A stretch of DNA of 64,000 nt from Leucobacter komagatae. GTDB lineage: Bacteria > Actinomycetota > Actinomycetes > Actinomycetales > Microbacteriaceae. Of the stretch, positions 26,907-36,680 are shown in pieces (position 1 is the stretch's first letter; every line of letters starts with the position of its first letter). The position numbers and the translations under genes are program-made. Where the stretch lies: positions 62,001-126,000 of the forward strand of contig NZ_VFON01000001.1 in assembly GCF_006716085.1 (NCBI RefSeq), written 5' to 3'. The notes under the pieces were generated by a model. The model was not told where the DNA came from. It worked only from the letters and a program-made list of their open reading frames with translations, and made no database searches.

Positions 26907-28192
26907 GCGCGGTCCACGAACTCACCGGTACCCAGGTCGTCGTCGACGGCGCTGGCGTCGTCCGCACCCGCAGCCTGAAGGCGCCGATCGCGTTCGCGAT
27001 CGTCGCGATCCTCGGCCTGCTGCTCGCGTTCCCCGCGGGCCGCGCAGGAGAGAGCACGTTCCGCCTCTCCGACCGCACCCAGTCGCTGCAGCTGCCAGAC
27101 GTCGCGCTGCCGACGGCCGGCACCGTCATCGCGTGCGCGCTGATCCTGACCGCGATGGCGGCGCTGACGTTCGTGTTCGCGGCCCAGTACAAGCGCATCC
27201 CGCTGTGGTTCACCGTGATCTTTGCGGTCGTGGGCATCTTCCTGTTCCTCACCTGGTCGGCAGCGGGCGGCATCGTCCCCGTGACGGGCCTGCTGTTCGG
27301 TGCGCTGTCGCTGTCTGTGCCGCTCATCTTCGGCGCCCTCGGTGGCGTCATCGGCGAGCGCGCGGGCGTCGTCAACGTCGCGATCGAGGCGCAGTTCCTG
27401 TTCGCCGCGTTCACGAGTGCGCTCATCGCGTCGATCACCGGATCCTACGTCGCCGGCCTCCTCGGCGCGCTCGTCGCTGGCGCGCTCGTCGCCGCGATCC
27501 TCGCCGTGTTCTCGATCACCTACGTCGTCACCCAGGTGATCGTCGGTGTCGTCCTCAACGTGCTCATCACGGGCCTCACGAGCTTCCTCCACGGCGCGCT
27601 GCTGCAGCCGAACGCGGCGACCCTGAACTCGCCGCCGCGCTTCCCGCGGTGGGCGATTCCGGGGCTCAGCGAGATCCCGATCCTCGGGCCGGTGCTCTTC
27701 AACCAGACCCTCATCGTCTACCTCGCCTACATCATCGTGCCGCTCGTCACGTGGGCGCTCTACCGCAGCCGCTGGGGCCTCCGCCTCCGAGCCGTCGGCG
27801 AGCACCCGCAGGCGGCCGACACGGTGGGCATCAAGGTGAACCCGACGAGGTTCTGGAACCTGCTGCTCGCGGGCGCGATCGCAGGCATCGGCGGCGCTTA
27901 CTTCACGCTCGGCTCCGTCGGCGCGTTCGACAAGGAGATGGCCGGCGGTCTCGGCTTCATCGCCCTCGCCGCGGTCATCTTCGGTGGCTGGGACCCGTGG
28001 CGGGCGACCCTCGCGGCGCTGCTCTTCGGCTTCACGAAGAACCTTGAGACGCTGCTGAACAACCTCGGTTCGCCTATCCCGTCCGAGTTCATGTCGATGC
28101 TGCCTTACGTCGTGACGATCCTCGCGGTCGTTGGCTTCTCGGGCAAGTCGCGGGCGCCCGCCGCGAGCGGCAAGCCCTACGTGAAGGGATAG
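26903..28192 (+). CDS. Nucleoside ABC transporter permease 2 (BmpF/NupQ type)
   Basis: The 429-residue partner permease has about 10 membrane segments and the family blocks VNVAIEAQFLFAAF, YVVTQVIVGVVLNVLITGL, LRAVGEHPQAADTVGI and GLGFIALAAVIFGGWDP. It overlaps the first permease gene by 4 bp and is followed five bases later by cytidine deaminase, tying uptake directly to salvage. Confidence 0.92.
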   Translation: MSAVHELTGTQVVVDGAGVVRTRSLKAPIAFAIVAILGLLLAFPAGRAGESTFRLSDRTQSLQLPDVALPTAGTVIACALILTAMAALTFVFAAQYKRIPLWFTVIFAVVGIFLFLTWSAAGGIVPVTGLLFGALSLSVPLIFGALGGVIGERAGVVNVAIEAQFLFAAFTSALIASITGSYVAGLLGALVAGALVAAILAVFSITYVVTQVIVGVVLNVLITGLTSFLHGALLQPNAATLNSPPRFPRWAIPGLSEIPILGPVLFNQTLIVYLAYIIVPLVTWALYRSRWGLRLRAVGEHPQAADTVGIKVNPTRFWNLLLAGAIAGIGGAYFTLGSVGAFDKEMAGGLGFIALAAVIFGGWDPWRATLAALLFGFTKNLETLLNNLGSPIPSEFMSMLPYVVTILAVVGFSGKSRAPAASGKPYVKG

Positions 28193-28197
28193 CAGAC

Positions 28198-28617
28198 GTG
28201 ACAGCAAACGATCACGGAGTTGACTGGGACGGGCTCAGGGCCGCGGCCGTCGCGGCGCTCGACCACGCCTACGTGCCGTACTCGAACTACCCGGTGGGGG
28301 CGGCCGCGCTCACCGACTCGGGGCGAATCGTGTCCGGCTGCAATGTCGAGAACGCCTCGTACGGCCTGACGCTCTGCGCCGAGTGCGCCCTCGTTGGCGA
28401 CCTCCACATGGGCGGGGGCGGCAAGCTCGTCGCGTTCGTCTGTGTGAACCGCGCGAAGGAAACGATCATGCCGTGCGGGCGCTGCCGGCAGCTCCTGTAC
28501 GAGCACTCCGCCGAGGGCATGCTGCTCGAGACCGTGTCGGGCATCCGCACGATCGACGAGGTGCTGCCCGACGCGTTCGGCCCGCGCGACCTTGAGCGCG
28601 TCGCCGAGGCGACCTGA
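28198..28617 (+). CDS. cdd: Cytidine deaminase
   Basis: The 139-residue tetrameric-type enzyme deaminates cytidine and deoxycytidine. The zinc and catalytic motif is clear: CAECALVGDL (Cys ligand plus catalytic Glu) and PCGRCRQLL (two Cys ligands), with substrate segment SGCNVENASYGLTLCAECA. GTG start five bases after the permease stop. It feeds uridine and deoxyuridine to pyrimidine breakdown alongside deoA. Confidence 0.95.
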   Translation: MTANDHGVDWDGLRAAAVAALDHAYVPYSNYPVGAAALTDSGRIVSGCNVENASYGLTLCAECALVGDLHMGGGGKLVAFVCVNRAKETIMPCGRCRQLLYEHSAEGMLLETVSGIRTIDEVLPDAFGPRDLERVAEAT

Positions 28618-28644
28618 CCCCACATCCCACCGGAAGGAACCACC

Positions 28645-29949
<1,305 letters not shown>

Positions 29950-29959
29950 CTCGCGGCGC

Positions 29960-29991
29960 GCCCGGCGGCCGCGCGTCGCCGGGCCGGTTTT
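29960..29991 (+). terminator. Intrinsic terminator of the nucleoside operon
   Basis: GCCCGGCG (29960-29967) pairs with CGCCGGGC (29977-29984) and a TTTT run follows at 29988-29991, ten bases after the deoA stop. Confidence 0.75.
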
Positions 29992-30018
29992 GAGTTCCGT
30001 GGGGAAACCGGGTAAAGT
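29990..30018 (+). promoter_or_regulatory. tRNA-Gln promoter
   Basis: A -35 hexamer TTGAGT (29990-29995) and -10 TAAAGT (30013-30018) are separated by 17 bp. Transcription would begin about 35 bp before the mature tRNA. Confidence 0.65.
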
Positions 30019-30060
30019 AATCTCTTGGTGCGGCGCTCGAAAGAGTGGCCAAAGCCACAG

Positions 30061-30135
30061 TGGGATATGGTGTAATTGGCAACACTACGGTTTCTGGTAC
30101 CGTCATTCTAGGTTCGAGTCCTGGTATCCCAGCCA
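30061..30135 (+). tRNA. tRNA-Gln (anticodon CTG), CCA encoded
   Basis: The acceptor arms TGGGATA and TATCCCA pair, the D and T arms are present (GGTTCGAGTCC), and the anticodon stem ACGGT/ACCGT holds loop TTCTGGT, giving anticodon CTG for CAG codons. The discriminator is G and CCA is encoded at 30133-30135. Flanked by its own promoter and terminator. Confidence 0.95.
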
Positions 30136-30140
30136 CAGAG

Positions 30141-30178
30141 AAGCCCCAGACTTTCCTCGGAAAGTCCGGGGCTTTTCG
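30141..30178 (+). terminator. Intrinsic terminator of tRNA-Gln
   Basis: AAGCCCCAGACTTTCC (30141-30156) pairs with GGAAAGTCCGGGGCTT (30159-30174) with one mismatch and a two-base loop, and a T run follows. Confidence 0.85.
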
Positions 30179-30201
30179 CATCTTTCGGGAAGGGTGAGCG
30201 C

Positions 30202-30372
30202 ATGGAGCTGTTGCGAGCGATCCCAGCCGCGGCCGGGGTCGCGATTGTCGCCGCCTGCTTCCTCAGATTCCTCCGCGCCGTCTACGTCGACGGTGCGCTC
30301 GACGAGCGTGCGAAACTCGCCGCGCGGTCGGGGTTGATCCTGCCCGCAGCGCTTGCGGCCCGCGACGGATAG
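30202..30372 (+). CDS. Possible 56-residue membrane protein
   Basis: A short open frame starts at an ATG nine bases after GGGAAGGG. It encodes one hydrophobic helix (AAAGVAIVAACFLRFLRAVYV) and a short amphipathic tail. It lies between the tRNA terminator and a convergent ABC gene and ends inside the hairpin at 30353-30388. I do not recognise the family. The good ribosome binding site is the main support. Confidence 0.4.
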   Translation: MELLRAIPAAAGVAIVAACFLRFLRAVYVDGALDERAKLAARSGLILPAALAARDG

Positions 30373-30388
30373 CCGTCTCGGGCCGCAA
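30353..30388. terminator. Bidirectional hairpin between convergent genes
   Basis: TTGCGGCCCG (30353-30362) pairs perfectly with CGGGCCGCAA (30379-30388). Inside, GACGG pairs with CCGTC around an ATAG loop. It lies 22 bp past the end of the siderophore operon and overlaps the end of the small + strand frame. Confidence 0.65.
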
Positions 30389-30409
30389 ACCGATTTGCGC
30401 GGGCTCTGG

Positions 30410-32005
30410 CTACGCGAGGGGTCTTTCGCGCTCGCCGGAGAGCTTGACGCGCAGCGTCGGTATCCATATCTCAGGCGATCGGTGAGTCACGAGGATGACG
30501 GTGCCGCGAGTCGCAGCGATCGACTCTGCGACAGTGCGTTCAGCTTGAGCATCCAACGCCGACGTGGCTTCGTCGAGCACCAGAATCGGTGCATTCTTGA
30601 GCAGCGCCCGAGCGATCGCGACGCGTTGCCGTTCACCGCCCGAAAGATTGGCTCCCCGATGCCCGGCCTCCTGGTGCACGCCTAACGGCGACCGGGCGAT
30701 CACCTCGCCGAGCGCCGCCCTGCGCGCAGCCTCGATGACCGCGTCGTCGCTGGCAGCAGGATTGCCGAGACGAATGTTTTCCGCGAGGGTTCCTGAGAAC
30801 ACGTCAGGGTGCTGCGGGACGTACGCGATGTGCTCCATGAGCTGTGCCTGTTGCAGTTCTCGCAGATCTGTACCGCCCAGCAGCACCCGGCCCGCGTCGG
30901 GGTCGTCGAACCGCAACAGCAAACTGAGCAGGGTGCTCTTGCCGCTTCCTGTGGGGCCCTCAACCAAGACCCTCGCGCCCTCCGGCACCACGGCGGAGAC
31001 GTCGCTGAGGGCTGGCGGGTGTGAAAGCCCTTCGAGCTCGATGACGTGACCTGTCACGGGGCCGGCCCGCGTGGGCTCTGGCAGGGCCGGGGCAGAGACG
31101 ATCGCGTCAAGCCGGGTGAGCGCGTGACGCAGGTCATTCACTGAGAGCCCGGCGAGCGCGAGAGCTTCGATCGGGGCAGAAGCGCGCAGCGCGAGGATCA
31201 CGGTCGCGAGGAACACGGTGGCGTCGTACGCGCCCGTGACGGACACCCACAGGATCACACCCAGTACGGGGAGTACGCTCACCGCGGCCGAGAGAAAAGT
31301 TGCGGTCGCCGTGGCACGATTGGTGCTCCGTAGCGCCCGCTCTTGCGCCTCCCAGCGGTCTGCGAGGCGGTCAGCTGCGTGCCGATTGCCGAGGGCGGAT
31401 CGAAGAAGCTCGAGGTGGTCGAGGAACTCGTAAGCTGCCTCATTCGCCTCGTGTTCGCTTCGTCCCCGCGCGGCGTCAGCCCGGGCCAGCGCGCGCTGGG
31501 CGGCAACCTGCGCCACGAATGAAGCGCCAATCAACACGGCGACGACCGCGGCGAGCCACCCATCACCCACGATCCAAACGCCAATTACCAGGAGTAGGGG
31601 GAGCAGGGGCGAGACAAGCAGCGACTGGAGCTGGTGGGCAGGAACGCTCATGAGCGATGGGATGGTTCGGCCGGCAACATCACCGGCGAGGGCTCGGTTC
31701 GGGTCGGTGAACCACGAGAGCTTCGCCTGAGAGAGTACCTCGCCGACCGTGCGGTAGAGGTCTGCTGCCAGGCTCGCGCCGGTGATGTACCCGCTTCGCG
31801 AGACCAACACGGTGACAGCGATCGCGACAGCCGCAGTGACCAGGACCCATGTTGGGCCCTGCTGCCTCACAATCGATGCTCCCAGCGTCGTGTATGCAGC
31901 TGCCTCGGCAAGGGCCACCAGCACCCAGCCGGCCGAGATCGCGACCACTTTTCGTTGTGCCACGGCGGGGAGGCCGGGGATGGATCGTTGAAGTGCGGGA
32001 GTCAT
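30410..32005 (-). CDS. ABC transporter, fused TMD-NBD half-transporter (exporter fold), cluster 1 partner B
   Basis: The 531-residue half-transporter has six membrane segments (about 20-300) and one nucleotide-binding domain. Motifs are Walker [13 protein letters not shown]-loop YVPQHPDVF, signature [17 protein letters not shown], Walker [13 protein letters not shown] and H-loop VTHRSPE. It resembles CydCD/IrtB-type subunits. It is the last gene of the siderophore operon and overlaps its partner by ATGA, so a heterodimer is expected. A close paralogue is at 49876-51522. Exporter-fold importers such as IrtAB exist, so direction of transport is open. Confidence 0.87.
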   Translation of the reverse strand: MTPALQRSIPGLPAVAQRKVVAISAGWVLVALAEAAAYTTLGASIVRQQGPTWVLVTAAVAIAVTVLVSRSGYITGASLAADLYRTVGEVLSQAKLSWFTDPNRALAGDVAGRTIPSLMSVPAHQLQSLLVSPLLPLLLVIGVWIVGDGWLAAVVAVLIGASFVAQVAAQRALARADAARGRSEHEANEAAYEFLDHLELLRSALGNRHAADRLADRWEAQERALRSTNRATATATFLSAAVSVLPVLGVILWVSVTGAYDATVFLATVILALRASAPIEALALAGLSVNDLRHALTRLDAIVSAPALPEPTRAGPVTGHVIELEGLSHPPALSDVSAVVPEGARVLVEGPTGSGKSTLLSLLLRFDDPDAGRVLLGGTDLRELQQAQLMEHIAYVPQHPDVFSGTLAENIRLGNPAASDDAVIEAARRAALGEVIARSPLGVHQEAGHRGANLSGGERQRVAIARALLKNAPILVLDEATSALDAQAERTVAESIAATRGTVILVTHRSPEIWIPTLRVKLSGERERPLA

Positions 32006-33609
32006 GCGTTCTCTCCTATGGCTGTGCTGAGACCGGCGCCGAGGACGAGCCGCTCGTCGGCAAGTTGTGCGATGCGGGCGTCGTGGGTGACGAGCACGAT
32101 GGCCCGATGCTCGTCGTGTGCGAGGCGCAGGAGCTCGTCGATGACGGCCGTGCCCGTGGCAGCGTCAAGCGCGCTCGTTGGCTCGTCGAGCAGGATCAGG
32201 GGTGAAGCGCTGAGGAACGCCCGCGCAATGTTTACCCGCTGCCGTTCTCCGCCTGACAGCGGGCCAGCGGGCGCGTCAGGGCTTGCGGTCAACTGGGCCC
32301 GTTTGAGCGCTCGCGTGCCCTGACCCTGCTGCGCGTCATGACGCCCAAGGCTCACATTTTCCGCGATCGTGCCGGGCAAAACGTCACTCCCCTGGGGGAT
32401 GAGTAGCGGCAGCGCACGCTCGGTCGCTCCAAGAGGGTTCGTTCCGAAGCGGATCTCACCCCGATCCGGTGAGTCGAGGCCGGCAATCGCTCGGAGCAGG
32501 GTTGACTTTCCGCAGCCGCTTGGCCCGGTGATTGCGGTCACTCTTCCGCGAGTAAACGAGTGGGAGAAGCCCTCGACAATTGTCCGATCTCCAGCGCGTA
32601 GCGTGACGTCGACGAGCTCGGCGACTGCGCTCGAGCCGAGCGCTGCCGCAGGCTTCTCTGGGACCGTGGCCTCGTGGAATAGGCCGGTCACCCGGTGAGC
32701 CGCTTCTCGGCCCGTGCGGATGTAGTCAATGCCGTGTCCCAGACGCATCGCGGGTGTCACTATCGCAAGCCCGAACAGGAGCATTGCCGCGAGCGCCTCT
32801 GGATCCGCTGCATAGCCGATCGCGTACGCAATTGCGTAGGTCGCGACAGCCTGCATGAACGCGGTCGCTAGGGCGGAAAGCGTCGCAACCTTGCGGACGT
32901 AACTCACGAATCCATCGGTGAAGTTCCGTGTGGCAGTGGCGTAGCTCGCCGCCGCGCCGCTTGTCACGCCGAACACTCGACAGGTCTGCATGCCGTGTGA
33001 GTAGTCGTCGACCGCGGTGACAATCTCGCCCATGACGCGGGCGTTCCGGTCGCCGTGCCGGCGCGAGAGCCTCGGAACCACGAACAGAAAGTGCGCTGCG
33101 GCGAGGAGCCCCGGGATGAGTGCGAGGAGCGCCACTGGCCCGGCGACGCTCAGGAGCGCTGCGATCGTCGCGATGGGAACAACGGCAAGCGTTGCGATCT
33201 CGGAAGGGAGATGAGCGACCATGTGATGCAGCGCCGACACATCGTCTCCGATCAACCGCCGCAGGTCATTTCCGCTGTACCGTGAGAGGGTGCGGCTCGG
33301 CAGGGCGGCGATGTGGGTCGCGGTCTGGCGGCGAAGGCTCGCAGAGAACCTCGCCTCACCCTCGTGTGCCAGCCATGACGAGAGCGACGCACCGAGGGCA
33401 CTCAGCACCCACAGCCCGCATACCATCGCAGTGAGCGGCGCGGAGGGGGAGCCCACGCTGCGGACGACGCACCACAGCGCCCCCACCATAGCGAGTCCGC
33501 TCGCGGCAGCGGCGACCACCGCGATGGCGAGCTGCCACGCGCCACGCGTCAGGGCAACAAAGACCGATGGTTCGCGCCTGATTCCTTCAGCGGCGCTAGC
33601 TGCAGTCAT
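32002..33609 (-). CDS. ABC transporter, fused TMD-NBD half-transporter (exporter fold), cluster 1 partner A
   Basis: A 535-residue half-transporter with six membrane segments, Walker A GPSGCGKSTLL, signature [17 protein letters not shown], Walker B LILLDEPTSALD and H-loop VTHDARIA. The ATG at 33609 is chosen because it overlaps the fecE-like stop by 4 bp; the open frame continues 34 codons upstream inside that gene. Paralogue at 48260-49879 shares LRRLIGDDVSALHHMVAHLP-like segments. It probably pairs with the next gene to move a siderophore, its iron complex or a degradation product. Confidence 0.87.
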   Translation of the reverse strand: MTAASAAEGIRREPSVFVALTRGAWQLAIAVVAAAASGLAMVGALWCVVRSVGSPSAPLTAMVCGLWVLSALGASLSSWLAHEGEARFSASLRRQTATHIAALPSRTLSRYSGNDLRRLIGDDVSALHHMVAHLPSEIATLAVVPIATIAALLSVAGPVALLALIPGLLAAAHFLFVVPRLSRRHGDRNARVMGEIVTAVDDYSHGMQTCRVFGVTSGAAASYATATRNFTDGFVSYVRKVATLSALATAFMQAVATYAIAYAIGYAADPEALAAMLLFGLAIVTPAMRLGHGIDYIRTGREAAHRVTGLFHEATVPEKPAAALGSSAVAELVDVTLRAGDRTIVEGFSHSFTRGRVTAITGPSGCGKSTLLRAIAGLDSPDRGEIRFGTNPLGATERALPLLIPQGSDVLPGTIAENVSLGRHDAQQGQGTRALKRAQLTASPDAPAGPLSGGERQRVNIARAFLSASPLILLDEPTSALDAATGTAVIDELLRLAHDEHRAIVLVTHDARIAQLADERLVLGAGLSTAIGENA

Positions 33610-34481
33610 GACCTCACCGCCTCGAGCTCGGCGGGTGTATCTCTCACGCGGGCACGCCCAAGCGGGATAACCTGCGGTGTGCCAGCGACCGGGTCTGGGA
33701 CCACCCTGCACGGCAGGTCGAACACGTGCTCAACGAGCTCTTCGGTGATGACGGCCGCTGGCGCCCCTTCCGCGACAATCGCCCCGTCTCGCATCGCGAT
33801 GAGATGGGTCGCGTAGCGTGCGGCTTGGTTGAGATCGTGGAGTACCGCGACAAGCGTCCGGCCCGAGCGGTGAAGGTCAGTGAACAGTTCAAGGAGCTCG
33901 ATCTGATGCGTGAGGTCGAGGTAGGTAGTGGGCTCGTCAAGAAGCAGCACGTCAGTCTCTTGGGCGAGTGCCATGGCAACCCACACCCGTTGACGCTGCC
34001 CGCCGGAGAGCTCATCAAGCAGCCGACCGGAGAGCTCGTGCACGCCGGTCGCGTTCATCGCCTCTGAGACCGCGGCTTCGTCGGACGGGCTCCACTGCCG
34101 AATGAGCTTTTGGTAGGGGAATCTCCCGCGGGCTACCAGGTCGGCGACCCGGATACCGTCGGGCGCAATCGAGGTCTGAGGGAGGAGCCCAAGGCGCCGG
34201 GCGACTTCCTTCGCGGGGTAACCGTGAATGTCTCGTCCATCGAGTATCACCTGCCCAGCTGCGGGGTTGAGCAGGCGCGATAGCCCACGTAGGAGCGTTG
34301 ACTTTCCGCACGCGTTTGGGCCGATGATCACCGTAAACGAGCCATCAGGAATCGCGACGGTGAGGTCAGCGGCGATTGTGCGCTTGTCGTAGGCGAGCGC
34401 CAGGTGCTCAGCGCGCAACCGGTGCTCGGGGCGGGGCTCCGGGGTGCCGCTTGCGCGGCTGGGAATGGCCGTGTGTGTCAT
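33606..34481 (-). CDS. Siderophore ABC importer ATP-binding protein (FecE/FepC type)
   Basis: The 291-residue ATPase has Walker A GPNACGKSTLLRGLS, signature LSGGQRQRVWVAMAL, Walker B VLLLDEPTTYLDLTHQIELL and H-loop VLHDLNQAARYA, all typical of iron-siderophore importers. It overlaps the permease upstream and the exporter-fold gene downstream by 4 bp each. It is the only FecE-type ATPase in the window and might also serve the permeases of cluster 2, which lack one. Confidence 0.93.
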   Translation of the reverse strand: MTHTAIPSRASGTPEPRPEHRLRAEHLALAYDKRTIAADLTVAIPDGSFTVIIGPNACGKSTLLRGLSRLLNPAAGQVILDGRDIHGYPAKEVARRLGLLPQTSIAPDGIRVADLVARGRFPYQKLIRQWSPSDEAAVSEAMNATGVHELSGRLLDELSGGQRQRVWVAMALAQETDVLLLDEPTTYLDLTHQIELLELFTDLHRSGRTLVAVLHDLNQAARYATHLIAMRDGAIVAEGAPAAVITEELVEHVFDLPCRVVPDPVAGTPQVIPLGRARVRDTPAELEAVRS

Positions 34482-35560
34482 AGTGACTTTCTCGTTTCTC
34501 GGATGAGCAGCCAGATCAGGTAGAGGCCGCCAAGGCAGACCGTGATCAACCCGACGGGGATAGGCCGGTAGAGTTCAGCGATGAGTAGCGAAAGCGCGTG
34601 GGCGCAGGTGAGTAGGGCTGCTCCCATACAGGCGGCTCCGCCAACGGTGACTCCCGGTGTGCCGGCAAGGCGTCTGGCCAGTTGCGGGGCAGCGAGAGCG
34701 ACGAACCCGATCGGGCCGGCTGCCGCGGTCACCAGCGCTGTCGCAGCGACGCCGGTGATGAGGAGTGCCGGGCGTGCGCGGTTGGCGTTCACGCCCTGAG
34801 AGAGCGCCGCATCGTCGCCGAGCTCAAGCTGCCTCAGCGAGGGGGCGAGTACCGCGATGAGACCGACGATGATGAGGCCCCCGATCGTAGCGGGGATCAG
34901 CCCCTCCCACCCGACTCTGCTCAGGGAACCGGCTGCCCAAAACCCCACGCTCATCGAATCGGTGATGTCTGCTCGGGTGACGAGGTAAATATTGACCGCC
35001 CCCAGCATTGCGGAGACCGCGATACCCACAATGATGAGCCTGAAGCCCTGTACGCCTCGCCGATAGGCCAGTAGGTACACGAGCGCAGCCGTGGCGAGCC
35101 CACCGATCAACGCGGCAGACGCGACGCCCCAGTAGTTCTTTGTGCCCAGCGTGAGTACGGCGATTGCGACCGCGGTGTAGGCCCCGGTGTCAAACCCAAT
35201 AACGTCCGGCGACCCGAGCGGGTTGCGCGTGAGCGACTGAAAGACGGCGCCGCCGATGCCGAGGAGTAAGCCGAAGAGGAGCGCAGCGAGGGCGACGGGA
35301 AGACGCCACTCGATGACAATCATGCGCTGGAACTCGTCGCCCTGCCCGGCGAGGGCGGCCACCACTTCCGCAGGGCTGAAAGGGTAGTCACCGAAGCCGA
35401 GCGCGAGCACCGCAGCAACGAGAGCGATGGCAACGAGCGCGGCGTTGACCGCGACACTGCGAACACTCCAGCGAAGCGAGAGTCGCGTGCCGAGGCGAGT
35501 CTGACGCGAGCTGTAGCCGAAGTCGATGGGCGTTCTGCCTGGGGAGACACTCGCGCTCAT
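34478..35560 (-). CDS. Siderophore ABC importer permease (FecD/FepG type)
   Basis: The 360-residue FecCD-family permease has about nine to ten membrane segments and the family blocks RNPLGSPDVIGFDTGAYTA, ELGDDAALSQGVNANRAR, and AAGPIGFVALAAPQLARRL, which contacts the ATPase. The ATG at 35560 gives an ATGA overlap with the preceding permease; the frame is open 153 codons further upstream within that gene but without meaning. It pairs with the FecC-type protein. Confidence 0.92.
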   Translation of the reverse strand: MSASVSPGRTPIDFGYSSRQTRLGTRLSLRWSVRSVAVNAALVAIALVAAVLALGFGDYPFSPAEVVAALAGQGDEFQRMIVIEWRLPVALAALLFGLLLGIGGAVFQSLTRNPLGSPDVIGFDTGAYTAVAIAVLTLGTKNYWGVASAALIGGLATAALVYLLAYRRGVQGFRLIIVGIAVSAMLGAVNIYLVTRADITDSMSVGFWAAGSLSRVGWEGLIPATIGGLIIVGLIAVLAPSLRQLELGDDAALSQGVNANRARPALLITGVAATALVTAAAGPIGFVALAAPQLARRLAGTPGVTVGGAACMGAALLTCAHALSLLIAELYRPIPVGLITVCLGGLYLIWLLIRETRKSL

Positions 35561-36609
35561 AGTGTGGATGCCTTTCTGCGCCGCACGAGCGCGATGAGAA
35601 CGGGGGCGCCGAGAACCGCGGTCATCACGCCGGCTTCGATCTCGCCGGGGCGCGCAACGACTCGTCCGAGAACGTCGGCGCCGAGCACGAGCACCGGAGA
35701 AGCGAGGGCTGTGAGAGCGATGATCCACCGCTGATCCGGTCCCGTGAACCAGCGAACGAGGTGCGGCACCGCGAGCCCGACGAACGCGATGCCTCCGGTG
35801 AGCGCGGTCGCGGCCCCTGCGAGGAGTGTGACGCTGACGAGCCCGATCGTGCGAGTCCGTGCGACGTTTGCCCCGAGCGACGCGGCCTGATCGTCTCCGA
35901 GCGCGACAGCGTTGAGCGACCCTGAGATGACAACAGCGAGCACCAAGCCCAGAAGAATCAGCGGCAACACAGTGAGTGTGTCTGAGACGGAGACCCGAGC
36001 GAGCGAGCCGAGGCTCCAATTTCGGAATGAGCGGAAGGTCTCCTCGTTGATGAGCTGGAGGAACGTCGCGAAGGCCGTGAGCACTGCCGCGAGCGCGACA
36101 CCGGCGATGACGAGAGTAACTGGAGATGCGCTGCCGCGGCCAGAGGCGCCGATGAGGTACACAAGAACGGTGGCGAGGACCGCTCCGGCGAATGAAAACC
36201 AGACATACCCGGCAATCCCCGTCACCCCAAACACGGCGACGCCGACGGTGATCGCGAAGCCAGCCCCGGCATTCACGCCGAGAATTCCTGGGTCAGCGAG
36301 CGGGTTCCGGGTGATAGCTTGGATGAGCGCGCCGGCGACACCGAATGCCATGCCAGCGACGATCCCAACGAGCGTGCGCGGGGCGCGCAGCGTCCAGACG
36401 ATTGAGGAGGCTTCGCTCCCGTCTGCGTCGAACACGGTTCGCCAAACCTCCGAGATCGGAACGGGGTTCGCGCCGTAGGTGATGCTCAGTACCAGCATGA
36501 GGCAGAGAGCCGCTATGAGGGCTGTGATTCCGAGCAGTCGCCGCTGCGTCGTGGCGCCCACGACACGTAGTGGGCGCGGTTCGTTCTCGGTGTGAACGGG
36601 GGAGATCAT
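35557..36609 (-). CDS. Siderophore ABC importer permease (FecC/FepD type)
   Basis: A 350-residue FecCD-family permease with family blocks RAPRTLVGIVAGMAFGVAG, RNPLADPGILGVNAGAGFA, ALGDDQAASLGANVARTR and GGIAFVGLAVPHLVRW. It lies 71 bp after the binding-protein gene and overlaps the FecD-type gene by 4 bp. With that partner it forms the membrane channel for ferric siderophore uptake. Confidence 0.92.
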   Translation of the reverse strand: MISPVHTENEPRPLRVVGATTQRRLLGITALIAALCLMLVLSITYGANPVPISEVWRTVFDADGSEASSIVWTLRAPRTLVGIVAGMAFGVAGALIQAITRNPLADPGILGVNAGAGFAITVGVAVFGVTGIAGYVWFSFAGAVLATVLVYLIGASGRGSASPVTLVIAGVALAAVLTAFATFLQLINEETFRSFRNWSLGSLARVSVSDTLTVLPLILLGLVLAVVISGSLNAVALGDDQAASLGANVARTRTIGLVSVTLLAGAATALTGGIAFVGLAVPHLVRWFTGPDQRWIIALTALASPVLVLGADVLGRVVARPGEIEAGVMTAVLGAPVLIALVRRRKASTL

Positions 36610-36680
36610 CTAGGTTCCTGGAAGTAGGGTCAAACTGGGCGCGGAGCCTCGGCGGCGCCGCGCCCGGCTTGGACGAGTTG

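Noticed and set aside
30410..33609. CydDC (thiol exporter for cytochrome bd assembly) as the firm identity of the ABC pair
   Set aside because: The half-transporters resemble CydCD in plan, but no cydAB genes are present and both copies sit in siderophore clusters, so an iron-linked role is favoured without being proved.
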